The notes under the pieces: model-generated
The model's database searches: none
Seen by the model: only the letters and a program-made list of their open reading frames with translations
What the model was told of the DNA's origin: nothing
Program-made: the position numbers and the translations under genes
DNA from: JBGANR01 sp044222225
GTDB lineage: Bacteria > Actinomycetota > Actinomycetes > Mycobacteriales > Mycobacteriaceae
Direction of reading: 5' to 3'
NCBI GenBank assembly: GCA_044222225.1
Contig: JBGANR010000004.1
Coordinates: 1 to 64,000, forward strand
DNA length: 64,000 nucleotides
In this document: positions 27,410 through 36,237 of the stretch, piece by piece
Layout of the letters: every line of letters starts with the position of its first letter
Numbering within the stretch: the first letter of the stretch is position 1

Positions 27410-29151
27410 CCGTCCACCCGGACGCCGCCACCGTCGCGGCGCTAGCGCTGGCGGCCGTCGCGACGGTCGTCGTCGGCGCCTACGGCGGCCGGGTCTCGCG
27501 CACCACCTCGGACTTCCTCGTCGCGTCCCGCAGCATCGGCCCGCGCTGGAACGCCGCGGCGATCTCGGGGGAGTACCTGTCGGCGGCGTCGTTCCTCGGC
27601 GTCGCCGGGCTCGTCGCCAAATACGGCGCGGACGCCCTCTGGTACCCGATCGGTTTCACGGTCGGCTACCTCGGCCTGCTGCTCTTCGTGGCGGCGCCGC
27701 TGCGCCGCAGTGGCGCGTACACCGTGCCGGATTTCGCCGAGTTCCGGCTGGGCTCGCGACGCGTCCGGATCGCCGCGACGGTCGTCGTCACCGCGATCTG
27801 CGTCGGCTATCTGGTGCCGCAGTTCCAGGGCGCCGGGCTGGCGCTGCACATCCTGCTCGGGGCGCCGACGTGGGTCGGTGCGGTGACGGTCGGCGCGATC
27901 GTCGTCGTCAACGTCGTCGGCGGCGGCATGCGCTCGATCACGTTCGTCCAGGCGTTCCAGTACTGGCTCAAGCTCACGGCGGTGGCGATCCCGGCGATCG
28001 CGCTGTCGATCGGCTTCATCGGCGACGACCGCGAGCTCGGCAGCCCGGCGCCGCCCACGGTGGCGCAGGCGACGACGGTCGACGTCACCACGGACGTCGT
28101 CGTCACGGTCGCCGATCCGGCCGGGCTGCGGGTGGACGGCCGCGTCGACGGCCGGGACGTCGCCGACGCCGAACTCGCCGCCGGCCGCGTGCGCATCGGT
28201 GCGGGCAGTGAGCTGCGGCTGGCCGCCGGCGCCGCGGTGCCGGTCGTCGCGGGCGCGCCGACGACGGGCGCCGACTGGATCGTGTCCGGACGCGGGCTCG
28301 GCGGCGACCATCCGCTGTTCACGGTGCTCTCGCTCATGGTCGCGACGTTCCTCGGCACCCTCGGCCTACCCCACGTGCTCGTGCGCTTCTACACCAACCG
28401 CGACGGACGCGCGGCCCGCCGGACGGCACTCGCGGTCATCGGGCTGCTCGGCGTGTTCTACCTGTTCCCGACGCTGCTCGGCGTCGTCGCCCGCGTCTAC
28501 GTGCCGGAGCTGCTCATCACCGGCGCGTCCGACGCGGCCGTCCTGCTGGTGCCCCGGGCGGCGTTCTCCGGTTGGCTCGGCACCCTGCTCGCGGCGCTCG
28601 TCGCGGCCGGTGCGGTCGCGGCCTTCCTCTCGACGGCGTCCGGCCTGTTGGTCAGCCTCGCCGGGGCGTTGGCGACGGACGTCCTGCGCGGCCGGGTCCG
28701 CGATTTCCGGGTGGCCGCACTCGTCGGGGGCGCCGTCCCGGTGGCGCTGACGTTCGCGGTCGGCATCGCCGATCTGTCCCGGGTCGTCGGCCTGGCCTTC
28801 GGCATCGCGGCCTCGACGCTGTGCCCGCTGCTCGTCCTGGGCATCTGGTGGCGGGGTCTGACGTCCGCGGGCGCCATCGCCGGCATGGCCGTCGGCGGCC
28901 TGGCGTCGACGACGGCCTCGGTGCTCGCCCTCGCCGGCGCCGTCGACCCGGCGCTCGGCGGCGGCTGGCCCGCCGCGATCATCGGCTACCCCGCGGCGGT
29001 GACCGTCCCTCTCGCCTTCACGACGATGGCCCTGGTCAGCCATGCCACCCGAGCATCCGTTCCGGACGATGTCGGCCGGTTGTTCGCCCGGATGCACGTC
29101 CCCGAACGCCTCGGCCTCGGCGTCGAACGGGTCCCGGACCGCGGGCGCTGA
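27406..29151 (+). CDS. Sodium:solute symporter (acetate/monocarboxylate type), paralogue 1
   Basis: 581 residues, about 13 membrane helices of the SSS family. GEYLSAASFLGVAGLV and LGLPHVLVRFYTNRDGRAAR are the conserved segments of ActP/MctC-like permeases. Between helices, residues about 210-295 form a polar loop (VTTDVVVTVADPAGLRVDGR) longer than usual. GTG 27406 overlaps the DUF485-like gene (GTGA). Part of the LytSR-led operon and probably regulated by it. Substrate (acetate, pyruvate, propionate) inferred from family. Confidence 0.92.
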   Translation: MTVHPDAATVAALALAAVATVVVGAYGGRVSRTTSDFLVASRSIGPRWNAAAISGEYLSAASFLGVAGLVAKYGADALWYPIGFTVGYLGLLLFVAAPLRRSGAYTVPDFAEFRLGSRRVRIAATVVVTAICVGYLVPQFQGAGLALHILLGAPTWVGAVTVGAIVVVNVVGGGMRSITFVQAFQYWLKLTAVAIPAIALSIGFIGDDRELGSPAPPTVAQATTVDVTTDVVVTVADPAGLRVDGRVDGRDVADAELAAGRVRIGAGSELRLAAGAAVPVVAGAPTTGADWIVSGRGLGGDHPLFTVLSLMVATFLGTLGLPHVLVRFYTNRDGRAARRTALAVIGLLGVFYLFPTLLGVVARVYVPELLITGASDAAVLLVPRAAFSGWLGTLLAALVAAGAVAAFLSTASGLLVSLAGALATDVLRGRVRDFRVAALVGGAVPVALTFAVGIADLSRVVGLAFGIAASTLCPLLVLGIWWRGLTSAGAIAGMAVGGLASTTASVLALAGAVDPALGGGWPAAIIGYPAAVTVPLAFTTMALVSHATRASVPDDVGRLFARMHVPERLGLGVERVPDRGR

Positions 29152-29158
29152 CGATCCC

Positions 29159-29236
29159 CTCCCCAGATGTCCGTCATAGCAGCCCGCCGAGGAGATTATT
29201 GTCACGGCGCCTCGTATGGCCGGACATCTGGGGAGG
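29159..29236. repeat. Palindromic element, copy 2
   Basis: Arms CCCCAGATGTCCG and CGGACATCTGGGG around the core GCCGAGGAGATTATTGTCAC, starting 7 bp after the symporter stop at 29151. It separates the first symporter from the second DUF485-symporter pair and could terminate or stabilise the upstream mRNA. Confidence 0.88.
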
Positions 29237-29367
29237 CTCGCGCACGCACCGCTCGCCGCACGCAGTCCACCGCTCACCGCACGCGTGATCCGCTCGCCGA
29301 TCGACGCCCGAATGTGACGCCCGTCGCACCTACCGTTCTTCTCATCGCCGGCCTGAGAGGAACTTCC

Positions 29368-29709
29368 ATGAGCGCCACCCATCCACCGGGCGGTCCGACG
29401 CCCACCGATTTCATCGAGGTGCAGCAGAGCCCCGAGTTCGTCGCCTTGCGCCGGACGCTGCGCCGCTTCGTCTTCCCGATGACCGCGTTCTTCCTGTCCT
29501 GGTACGGCCTGTATCTGCTGCTCGGCGTGCTCGCGCACGACTTCATGGGCACGAAGGTGTGGGGGAACATCAACGTCGGTCTGCTGCTCGGGCTGGCGCA
29601 GTTCGTCACCACCTTCGCCATCACCGGCCTGTACATCCGCTTCGCCAACCGTGATCTCGATCCGCAGGCCGAGGCGATCCGGGCCCGTCTCGAAGGAGGC
29701 CACGCGTGA
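29368..29709 (+). CDS. DUF485 family protein
   Basis: 113 residues, ATG at 29368 with GAGAGGAA upstream. DUF485 core: SPEFVALRRTLRRFVFPMT, two helices (FFLSWYGLYLLLGVLAHDFM and LLLGLAQFVTTFAITGLYI) and IRFANRDLDPQAE. It is the standard partner of ActP/MctC permeases, coupled here by GTGA overlap. Function in transport is not established. Confidence 0.95.
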   Translation: MSATHPPGGPTPTDFIEVQQSPEFVALRRTLRRFVFPMTAFFLSWYGLYLLLGVLAHDFMGTKVWGNINVGLLLGLAQFVTTFAITGLYIRFANRDLDPQAEAIRARLEGGHA

Positions 29710-31340
29710 GCGCTCTCGATCTCGCCGCGTCGTCGACCGTCGGCAACCCGGTCGCCAACATCGCCATCTTCTGCGCGTTCGTCGCCGTGACGATGGTCGT
29801 CGTCATCCGGGCGAGCAAGAAGAACGCCAGCGCATCGGAGTTCTTCACCGCGGGCGGCGGTTTCACCGGCCCGCAGAACGGCGTCGCCATCGCGGGCGAC
29901 TACCTCTCGGCCGCGAGCTTCCTCGGCATCGCCGGCGCCATCGCCGTCTACGGCTACGACGGCTTCCTCTACTCCATCGGCTTCCTCGTCGCGTGGCTGG
30001 TGGCCCTGCTGCTGGTCGCCGAGCTGCTGCGCAACACCGGCAAGTTCACGATGGCCGACGTGCTGAGCTTTCGGCTCAAGCAGCGTCCGGTACGGCTGGC
30101 GGCGGCGATTTCGACGTTGACGGTCTCGCTGTTCTACCTGCTGGCCCAGATGGCGGGCGCGGGCGGTCTCGTGGCGCTGCTGCTCGACATCAAGGACAAG
30201 ACCGGGCAGGGCATCGTCATCGCCGTGGTCGGGGTGCTCATGATCGCCTATGTGCTGATCGGCGGCATGAAGGGCACCACCTGGGTGCAGATCATCAAGG
30301 CCGTGCTGCTCATCTTCGGCGCCGGGTGCATGACGGCCATCGTGCTGGTCAAGTTCGGTTTCAACATCTCCAGCCTGCTCGGCGACGCGCAGACGAAGAT
30401 CACCGAGTCGGCCTCGCAGGCGGTCGCCGGCCGGGACGTCCTGGCCCCCGGCGCCAAGTACGGCTCGTCGACGACGACGAAGATCAACTTCCTCTCGCTG
30501 GGCCTCGCGCTGGTGCTCGGCACCGCCGGACTGCCGCACGTGCTCATGCGCTTCTACACGGTGCCGACGGCCAAGGAGGCCCGCCGGTCCGTGGTGTGGG
30601 CCATCGCGCTCATCGGCGCGTTCTACCTGTTCACGCTCGTGCTCGGCTACGGCGCGACGGCGCTGGTCGGCCCGGACCGCATCCTCGCGGCGGCCGGCGG
30701 CGAGAACGCGGCGGCGCCGCTGCTCGCCTTCGAGCTCGGCGGCACGATCCTGCTCGGCGTCATCTCGGCGGTCGCCTTCGCGACGATCCTCGCCGTCGTC
30801 GCCGGCCTCGCCATCACCGCGTCGGCGTCGTTCGCCCACGACATCTACGCCAGCGTCATCAAGCGCGGCCTGGCGAGCGAGAGCGATCAGGTGCGGGTCT
30901 CCCGGATCACCGTCGTCGTGCTCGGCATCCTCGGCATCGTGCTCGGCATCCTGGCCAACGGGCAGAACGTCGCCTTCCTCGTCGCGCTGGCGTTCGCCGT
31001 CGCGGCGGCGGCCAACCTCCCGACGATCGTGTATTCGCTCTATTGGCGACGCTTCAACACCCGCGGCGCGCTGTGGAGCATGTACGGCGGCCTCCTCTCG
31101 ACGATCCTGCTCATCGTGTTCTCGCCGGCCGTCTCCGGAAAGCCGACGTCGATGCTCAAAGGCGCCGATTTCGCCTGGTTCCCGCTCGACAACCCGGGCA
31201 TCGTCTCGATCCCGCTGGCCTTCGCCCTCGGCATCGTCGGCACGCTCACGAGTTCCGAGCGCGGCGACCCCGCGATCAACGCCGAGATGGAGGTGCGCAG
31301 CCTGACGGGCGTCGGCGCCGAGAAGGCGATCGCGCACTGA
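29706..31340 (+). CDS. actP: Cation/acetate symporter (ActP/MctC type)
   Basis: 544 residues, 13 or so membrane helices. GDYLSAASFLGIAGAIAVYG, TAGLPHVLMRFYTVP and the closing GTLTSSERGDPAINAEMEVR are typical of actinobacterial acetate/pyruvate/propionate symporters. GTG at 29706 overlaps the DUF485 stop. It feeds acetate or other monocarboxylates into the cell with Na+ or H+. Followed by a clear hairpin terminator. Confidence 0.95.
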   Translation: MSALDLAASSTVGNPVANIAIFCAFVAVTMVVVIRASKKNASASEFFTAGGGFTGPQNGVAIAGDYLSAASFLGIAGAIAVYGYDGFLYSIGFLVAWLVALLLVAELLRNTGKFTMADVLSFRLKQRPVRLAAAISTLTVSLFYLLAQMAGAGGLVALLLDIKDKTGQGIVIAVVGVLMIAYVLIGGMKGTTWVQIIKAVLLIFGAGCMTAIVLVKFGFNISSLLGDAQTKITESASQAVAGRDVLAPGAKYGSSTTTKINFLSLGLALVLGTAGLPHVLMRFYTVPTAKEARRSVVWAIALIGAFYLFTLVLGYGATALVGPDRILAAAGGENAAAPLLAFELGGTILLGVISAVAFATILAVVAGLAITASASFAHDIYASVIKRGLASESDQVRVSRITVVVLGILGIVLGILANGQNVAFLVALAFAVAAAANLPTIVYSLYWRRFNTRGALWSMYGGLLSTILLIVFSPAVSGKPTSMLKGADFAWFPLDNPGIVSIPLAFALGIVGTLTSSERGDPAINAEMEVRSLTGVGAEKAIAH

Positions 31341-31354
31341 CGCCTCACGTGTCG

Positions 31355-31389
31355 CGCTCCCGCTCGGGACGTCACTCCGGGCGGGAGCG
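31355..31389 (+). terminator. Hairpin after the symporter operon
   Basis: CGCTCCCGC (31355-31363) and GCGGGAGCG (31381-31389) form a perfect 9-bp stem 15 bp after the actP stop. No T-run follows, as is usual in high-GC actinobacteria. Confidence 0.6.
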
Positions 31390-31402
31390 TGAAACGTGCG
31401 CG

Positions 31403-31424
31403 TATGCTTGCAATGCATGCATTG
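31403..31424 (+). promoter_or_regulatory. Promoter and palindromic operator of the FitAB-type pair
   Basis: TATGCT (31403-31408) makes a -10 box, and a perfect 14-bp palindrome CAATGCATGCATTG (31411-31424) sits over the expected start of transcription, 21 bp before the antitoxin ATG. FitA-type ribbon-helix-helix proteins bind inverted repeats over their own promoter, so this is the likely autoregulatory operator. Confidence 0.6.
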
Positions 31425-31444
31425 AACGCAAACGTGAGGGGACG

Positions 31445-31693
31445 ATGATGGCGACGTTGACGGTCCGCAATCTCGACGAGGGTATGAAAGCCAGGCTGCG
31501 GATCCGGGCGGCCGAGCACGGTCGATCGATGGAGGCCGAGGTGCGCGAGATCCTGGCGGCGGCGTTGGCTGCACAGGATCCGCCGCGAGGTCTGGGATCG
31601 CGCATCGCCCGCCGGTTCAGCGACGTCGACGGACCGTGGCTCGATCTGCCGCCGCGCGCCGAGCCGGCGCGCGCGGTGGAGTTCGACGAGTGA
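31445..31693 (+). CDS. fitA: FitA-like ribbon-helix-helix antitoxin
   Basis: 82 residues from ATG 31445 (GAGGGG 5 nt upstream). ATLTVRNLDEGMKARLRIRA and HGRSMEAEVREIL form the RHH DNA-binding fold of FitA; the C-terminal part (PWLDLPPRAEPARAVEFDE) is the toxin-wrapping tail. It should dimerise on the palindrome upstream and inhibit the PIN toxin encoded next, overlapping by GTGA. Confidence 0.92.
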   Translation: MMATLTVRNLDEGMKARLRIRAAEHGRSMEAEVREILAAALAAQDPPRGLGSRIARRFSDVDGPWLDLPPRAEPARAVEFDE

Positions 31694-32121
31694 TCGTTCT
31701 CGACACGAACGTCCTGTCTGAGTTGATGCGCCGACAGCCGGACGCCGGTGTTCTGCGCTGGGTCGATCGGATCCCGACGGGCGAGATGTTCATCACGGCG
31801 ATCACGGCGGCTGAACTGCATTACGGCGTCGCGCGCCTGCCCGAAGGCCGGCGGAGGTCGGCTCTGGCGGCACGGGTATCCGAGATGTTGGACGACGACT
31901 TCCGTGATCGGATGCTGCCTTTCGGCCGGGCGGCGGCCGAGTATTACGCCGAGGTCACGGCCGGACGTGACCGCGCCGGACGTCCGATCGGCATGGCCGA
32001 CGCGCAGATCGCCGCGATCTGCCGCGTCCACGGTGGTCGCCTCGCCACGCGGAACACGAAAGATTTCGTCGGCGCGGGCCTCGTGGTCATCGATCCGTGG
32101 GTGGCCGCCGAATCTGGCTGA
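31690..32121 (+). CDS. fitB: FitB/VapC-type PIN-domain toxin
   Basis: 143 residues from GTG 31690. PIN nuclease with the acidic set: Asp in VIVLDTNVLSELMR, Glu in TAAELHYGVARLP, Asp in GMADAQIAAICR and Asp/Asn in LATRNTKDF. The opening and the GMADA segment match FitB/plant-inducible type rather than classical VapC. Likely a Mg-dependent ribonuclease; target unknown. The next 218 bp hold no gene that I can see. Confidence 0.93.
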   Translation: MIVLDTNVLSELMRRQPDAGVLRWVDRIPTGEMFITAITAAELHYGVARLPEGRRRSALAARVSEMLDDDFRDRMLPFGRAAAEYYAEVTAGRDRAGRPIGMADAQIAAICRVHGGRLATRNTKDFVGAGLVVIDPWVAAESG

Positions 32122-32339
32122 CCACAGGTGGCGGACAGGTCGTCGCGGAATCGGCTGTGCGCAGATGGATGGTTCCCTCTGCGCAGGTGCCGGCGACGAG
32201 CGGTCGGGCGGCCGAGTTGCGTCATGACATCTGTCACCCCCGCGGCCCGCCTCACGTCATGGTGAAACCCTGTGTGCGTCAGCAGATCTCGTGACTGCGC
32301 TCGCTACTGCCGACGCCCCGCGGCGACGACGCTTGAGTC

Positions 32340-32606
32340 ATGGACCACACAGCACACACCTCCCGTCCACAGCGGCCCGCCGGCCTGCGCGAGGCCTCGC
32401 TGCACGACCTGATCATGGACACGATGCGCCTGGGCCCCGCGCCGACCCGCTCGCGGGAGCTCTTCGTCATCGTCATCGCGGCCGTCCTGTCGCTGGTGCT
32501 CATCGGCGTCGTCGGATGGCCGGTCGGCTACATCGTCGCCGCCGTCGTCACGGTGCATCTCGCCATCCGCTGGGTCATCGGTGTCCGGCGGTGGGGGAGT
32601 CGATGA
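32340..32606 (+). CDS. Small two-helix membrane protein of the ABC exporter operon
   Basis: 88 residues. A short cytoplasmic N-terminus (LREASLHDLIMDTMRLGP) and two adjoining helices (LFVIVIAAVLSLVLIGVVGW and GYIVAAVVTVHLAIRWVIGV). No family recognised. Its stop overlaps the ABC ATPase start (ATGA), so it is probably an accessory part of that exporter. Confidence 0.8.
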   Translation: MDHTAHTSRPQRPAGLREASLHDLIMDTMRLGPAPTRSRELFVIVIAAVLSLVLIGVVGWPVGYIVAAVVTVHLAIRWVIGVRRWGSR

Positions 32607-33544
32607 GTGCGGCCATCACCGCCCGGGGCCTGCGGCGCACCTACGGCCGGGGCAAGTCGGCCTTCGAGGCCGTCCGCGGCGTCGACATCGACGTCGCCGA
32701 GGGCGAGGTTTTTGCGCTGCTGGGCACCAACGGTGCGGGCAAGACGTCGACGCTGGAGCTGCTGGAGGGATTGGCCCGCCCGGACGCCGGGGAGATCTCG
32801 GTGCTCGGCCTCGATCCGATCGCCGACCGGGCGCGGCTGCGTCCCGAGCTGGGCGTCATGTTGCAGTCCGGCGGTCTGCCGCGGGAGTTGACCGTCGGTG
32901 AGACGCTGCGGATGTGGCGCGGCACGTGCAGTCACCCGACGAGCGTCGACGAGGTGCTCGGCGAGGTCGGTCTCGAGCATCGGCGGGACGTCCGCGTCGC
33001 GGCGCTCTCCGGCGGCGAGAGCCGGCGGCTCGATCTGGCCTGTGCGCTGCTCGGCCGCCCGCGCGTCCTCTTCCTCGACGAGCCGACGACGGGCCTGGAC
33101 CCGGAGAGCCGCCGCGGCACGTGGCGGCTGCTCGCCCGGCTCAAGGCCGCGGGCGTCACGATGGTGCTCACCACGCACTACCTCGACGAGGCCGAGGCGC
33201 TGGCCGACCGGGTCTCGATCATGCACGCCGGCGTCATCGCGCGGTCGGGCACGCTGCGCGAGATCGTCGACGGTCATCGCTCCGCCATCGCCTTCGACGC
33301 CGCGTCGCTCCCGCCGGGCACGGCGCTGCCGCACCTGCCGGGGGCCGAGGTCGACGCCGACGGCCCGCGCATCCGGATCCAGACGCCGGACCTGCAGCGT
33401 CACCTGTACGAACTGCTCGCCTGGGCGGCGAGCGGCGACGTCACCCTCACCGGTCTGGACGCCCGGGCCGCCACCCTCGAGTCGGTCTTCCTCGGCATCG
33501 CCGACGGGGCCGCCGACCACGATCCGATCGGAGTCGCCTCATGA
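32603..33544 (+). CDS. ABC transporter ATP-binding protein
   Basis: 313 residues. Walker A GTNGAGKTST, Q-loop in VMLQSGGLPREL, signature LSGGESRRLDLACALL, Walker B VLFLDEPTTGLD, and His switch in TTHYLDEAEALADR: a complete ABC-2 exporter ATPase (DrrA/CcmA type) with the usual C-terminal extension of about 90 residues. Overlaps the permease gene by ATGA. Confidence 0.96.
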   Translation: MSAAITARGLRRTYGRGKSAFEAVRGVDIDVAEGEVFALLGTNGAGKTSTLELLEGLARPDAGEISVLGLDPIADRARLRPELGVMLQSGGLPRELTVGETLRMWRGTCSHPTSVDEVLGEVGLEHRRDVRVAALSGGESRRLDLACALLGRPRVLFLDEPTTGLDPESRRGTWRLLARLKAAGVTMVLTTHYLDEAEALADRVSIMHAGVIARSGTLREIVDGHRSAIAFDAASLPPGTALPHLPGAEVDADGPRIRIQTPDLQRHLYELLAWAASGDVTLTGLDARAATLESVFLGIADGAADHDPIGVAS

Positions 33545-34374
33545 CCGCCGCCGTCGCCCCGCTGCCCGTCACCGCTCGTCCTCACCGGCTCGCCGCGCTG
33601 GCCCGAGCGGAGCTCCTGCAGTTCCGGCGCAACAAGACGCTGCTCGTCATGGGCACGGTGTTCCCGCTGGCGCTGCCGCTGATGATGTTCTTCGCCGGTC
33701 GCGGCGACGGCCCCACAGCCGTCGGCACGGCGACGACGATCGAGATGCTGCTGTTCTACGTGCTCGTGTTCGTGCAGTTCTACACGGTGCTGTCGATGGT
33801 CACGACGCGCCGCGGCGAGGGCGTCCTCAAGCGGCTGCGGACCGGAGAGGCACGCGATCACGAGATCCTCGGCGCGTTCGCGGCGCCGGGTGCGCTGCTC
33901 GCCGCCGGCGCGACGGTGACGGTCGTGGCCGTCGTGACGGCGGCGGGCGCGCCGCTGCCGGTCAACGCCGTGCTGCCGGTGCTCGCACTCGCCGGAGGTC
34001 TGGCCGTCTTCACCGCGCTGGCCCTCGTGACCAGCGCGTTCACCAAGAACGCCGAGGCGGCGCAGCTCACCGCATTGCCGGTGATGATGCTTGGCATGGT
34101 CGGCTTCGGCGGTTTGCGCACCGTCCTGCCGGACGGGCTGCGCACCGTCGTCGACTGGACGCCGATGGCCGCGGTGTCCGATCTCGTCCACCTCGGCTGG
34201 ACCGGCCGGTTGCCCGCTGCCGCCGATGGCGCCGCGAGCGGTGCGGACGCCCCCGTGGCCGGTTTCGTCGACGCGTTCGCCGATGCCGGACGTCCGCTTG
34301 TCACACTTGCCGTGTGGATCGTGCTCGGGGTGGCGCTGGCGGCCCGCTCGTTCCGGTGGGACGAGCGGGTCTGA
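33541..34374 (+). CDS. ABC-2 type permease
   Basis: 277 residues, six hydrophobic helices, starting after a cytoplasmic stretch LARAELLQFRRNKTLL typical for ABC-2 permeases. Forms the membrane channel for the ATPase before it. Substrate probably a drug, lipid or peptide, because such cassettes with their own two-component system usually answer cell-envelope stress; that is inference. The kinase gene starts inside its last 19 bp. Confidence 0.93.
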   Translation: MTAAVAPLPVTARPHRLAALARAELLQFRRNKTLLVMGTVFPLALPLMMFFAGRGDGPTAVGTATTIEMLLFYVLVFVQFYTVLSMVTTRRGEGVLKRLRTGEARDHEILGAFAAPGALLAAGATVTVVAVVTAAGAPLPVNAVLPVLALAGGLAVFTALALVTSAFTKNAEAAQLTALPVMMLGMVGFGGLRTVLPDGLRTVVDWTPMAAVSDLVHLGWTGRLPAAADGAASGADAPVAGFVDAFADAGRPLVTLAVWIVLGVALAARSFRWDERV

Positions 34375-35525
34375 CGGCCCGTGTCACCGGCTGGTGGCAC
34401 GGGCTGTCGAGCGCGGCCAAGTACCGCTGGTACACCCGGCTGACGTTCGATTCGATGGCCGTCTTCTTCGGCGGTTTCGCGATGCTGTCCATCGCCGGGA
34501 CCGGTCAGCGGGTCGCGGCGGGGTTCATCATCGTCGCGACCCTCGCGGTCGCCGAATCCCGGCCGGAACTGACGGGCGCCGCGGACGGGCGCTGGGCCGT
34601 CCGCATCCGGATCGTCGCCGCCGCCGTGCTGGTCGGGCTGTGGGTGCTCGCGGCCGTCGCCGTCCGCTGGGACGGCGCCCCCGCCGAACAGTGGGACGAC
34701 GACCCGTGGCGCACGGTCGGCGTGTTCGTCTATCTCTTCGCCGCGTGGATGTATCTCCCGTTCGTGCGCCGGACCTGGAATCTGCTCGGCGCCGCGGCGC
34801 TGGCCACCGTGATCGTCTTCTTCGCCGATCCCTTCTCGCCGCCGGCGCTCGGACTGCTGCTGCTCCTCACCGGCTGCGGAGTGTTCCTCGTCGGCACCAC
34901 GCAGCTGACGTTGTGGACGCTGCGGGTGGTCGACGACCTCGACCGCGCTCGCGCCACCGAGAGCGCGCTGCGCGTCGCCGAGGAGCGGCTGCGGTTCTCG
35001 CGTGATCTGCACGATGTCGTCGGACGCGCGTTCTCGACGATCGCCGTCAAGAGCGAGCTCGCGTCGCGGCTCTCCCGGGCCGGCGACGACCGCGCCGCCG
35101 CCGAGATGGACGAGGTGCACGACCTGGCGGTGGCGTCGATGGGGGAGATGCGGGCCGTCGTGCGCGGCTACCGCGACATCGATCTCGCCGGCGAGGTCGC
35201 CGGGGCGCGCTCGCTGCTCGCGGCCGTCGGTTGCCGACTCGACGTGATCGGCGACGCGGCGCTCGTGCCGACGCGCTTCCACGAGGTCGTCGCCTGGGTG
35301 GTGCGAGAGGGGACGACGAACATCGTCCGCCACGCCGCCGCGTCGTCGGCGACGCTGACGCTGCGCGGCGACGGCGTCACACTGTGCAACGACGGCGCAG
35401 GTGAACCCGGCGAGCGTTCCGGTCTGCGCGGGCTGGCCGAGCGGCTCGCCGAGGTCGGCGCCGAACTAAGGGTGAACCGCGCCGCCGGTGTCTTCACCCT
35501 CGATGTCCACTGGGAGGACCGATGA
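34356..35525 (+). CDS. NarL-type sensor histidine kinase (HisKA_3)
   Basis: 389 residues. GTG at 34356 is the only good start before the first helix; it has no clear ribosome site and probably relies on coupling to the permease gene. Five or so membrane helices, then the dimerisation helix with His in RFSRDLHDVVGRAFSTIAVK and an HATPase (REGTTNIVRHA, CNDGAGEPGERSGLRGLAER). Short sensor without large outer domain, as in DesK-like intramembrane sensors. Confidence 0.92.
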   Translation: MGRAGLTARVTGWWHGLSSAAKYRWYTRLTFDSMAVFFGGFAMLSIAGTGQRVAAGFIIVATLAVAESRPELTGAADGRWAVRIRIVAAAVLVGLWVLAAVAVRWDGAPAEQWDDDPWRTVGVFVYLFAAWMYLPFVRRTWNLLGAAALATVIVFFADPFSPPALGLLLLLTGCGVFLVGTTQLTLWTLRVVDDLDRARATESALRVAEERLRFSRDLHDVVGRAFSTIAVKSELASRLSRAGDDRAAAEMDEVHDLAVASMGEMRAVVRGYRDIDLAGEVAGARSLLAAVGCRLDVIGDAALVPTRFHEVVAWVVREGTTNIVRHAAASSATLTLRGDGVTLCNDGAGEPGERSGLRGLAERLAEVGAELRVNRAAGVFTLDVHWEDR

Positions 35526-36145
35526 CGATCCCCGTCATGCTCGCCGACGACGAGAACCTCATCCGCGCGGCGCTCGCGACGATGCTCGGTCTCGAACCCG
35601 ATATCGACGTCGTCGCGCACGTCGCGTCGGGTGCTGAACTGCTGGCGACGTGGCGCCGCCGGATCGATGACGGCACACCGGCCCGCGTTGCGATCGTCGA
35701 CCTCCAGATGCCCGGCATGGACGGCATCGAGACCGCCGAACGGCTGCTGACGATCAGCCCCGACGCCGCGGTGCTCATCGTGACGAGCCACGGCCGGCCC
35801 GGCTATCTCAAGCGGGCGCTCGCGGCCGGGGTGCGGGGGTTCCTGCCCAAGACCGCCGGGGCGTCGACGCTGGCCGAGGTGGTGCGCATCGTCGCCGCGG
35901 GCAAGCGCTACGTCGATCCGGAGCTGGCGGCGGAGGCGATCAGCTCCGGCGATTCGGTGCTGACGCCCCGCGAGGCCGATGTTCTGGAATACGCCGCGGC
36001 AGGCGCGGGCGTCGACGAGATCGCCGCCCGCGCCCACCTGTCCCCGGGAACGACGCGCAACTATCTGTCGTCGGCGATCGCCAAGCTCGGCGTCGCCAAC
36101 CGCTACGAGGCGGCCGTTAAGGCGCGTGAGAAGGGCTGGATCTAG
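35522..36145 (+). CDS. NarL/FixJ-family response regulator
   Basis: 207 residues. Receiver: DDE in MLADDENLIRAAL, phospho-acceptor Asp in VAIVDLQMPGMDG, Lys in GFLPKTAGA. LuxR-type HTH at the C-terminus (LTPREADVLEYAAAGAGVDE, then TTRNYLSSAIAKLG). Overlaps the kinase gene (ATGA) and most likely controls the ABC exporter operon. Confidence 0.95.
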   Translation: MTIPVMLADDENLIRAALATMLGLEPDIDVVAHVASGAELLATWRRRIDDGTPARVAIVDLQMPGMDGIETAERLLTISPDAAVLIVTSHGRPGYLKRALAAGVRGFLPKTAGASTLAEVVRIVAAGKRYVDPELAAEAISSGDSVLTPREADVLEYAAAGAGVDEIAARAHLSPGTTRNYLSSAIAKLGVANRYEAAVKAREKGWI

Positions 36146-36237
36146 ACACGACGATCTCGGGCGGCCGGTTCCGCGGGCCGGCTGGGATCTGCAGAGATGC
36201 GCATGTGTGGGCGTCGAAGTCGTCGTACAGTTGAGCG

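Noticed and set aside
31411..31424. Attachment site or plasmid origin at the AT-rich palindrome
   Set aside because: No integrase, no repeated copy elsewhere in the window; the place at a toxin-antitoxin promoter is explained better by an operator.
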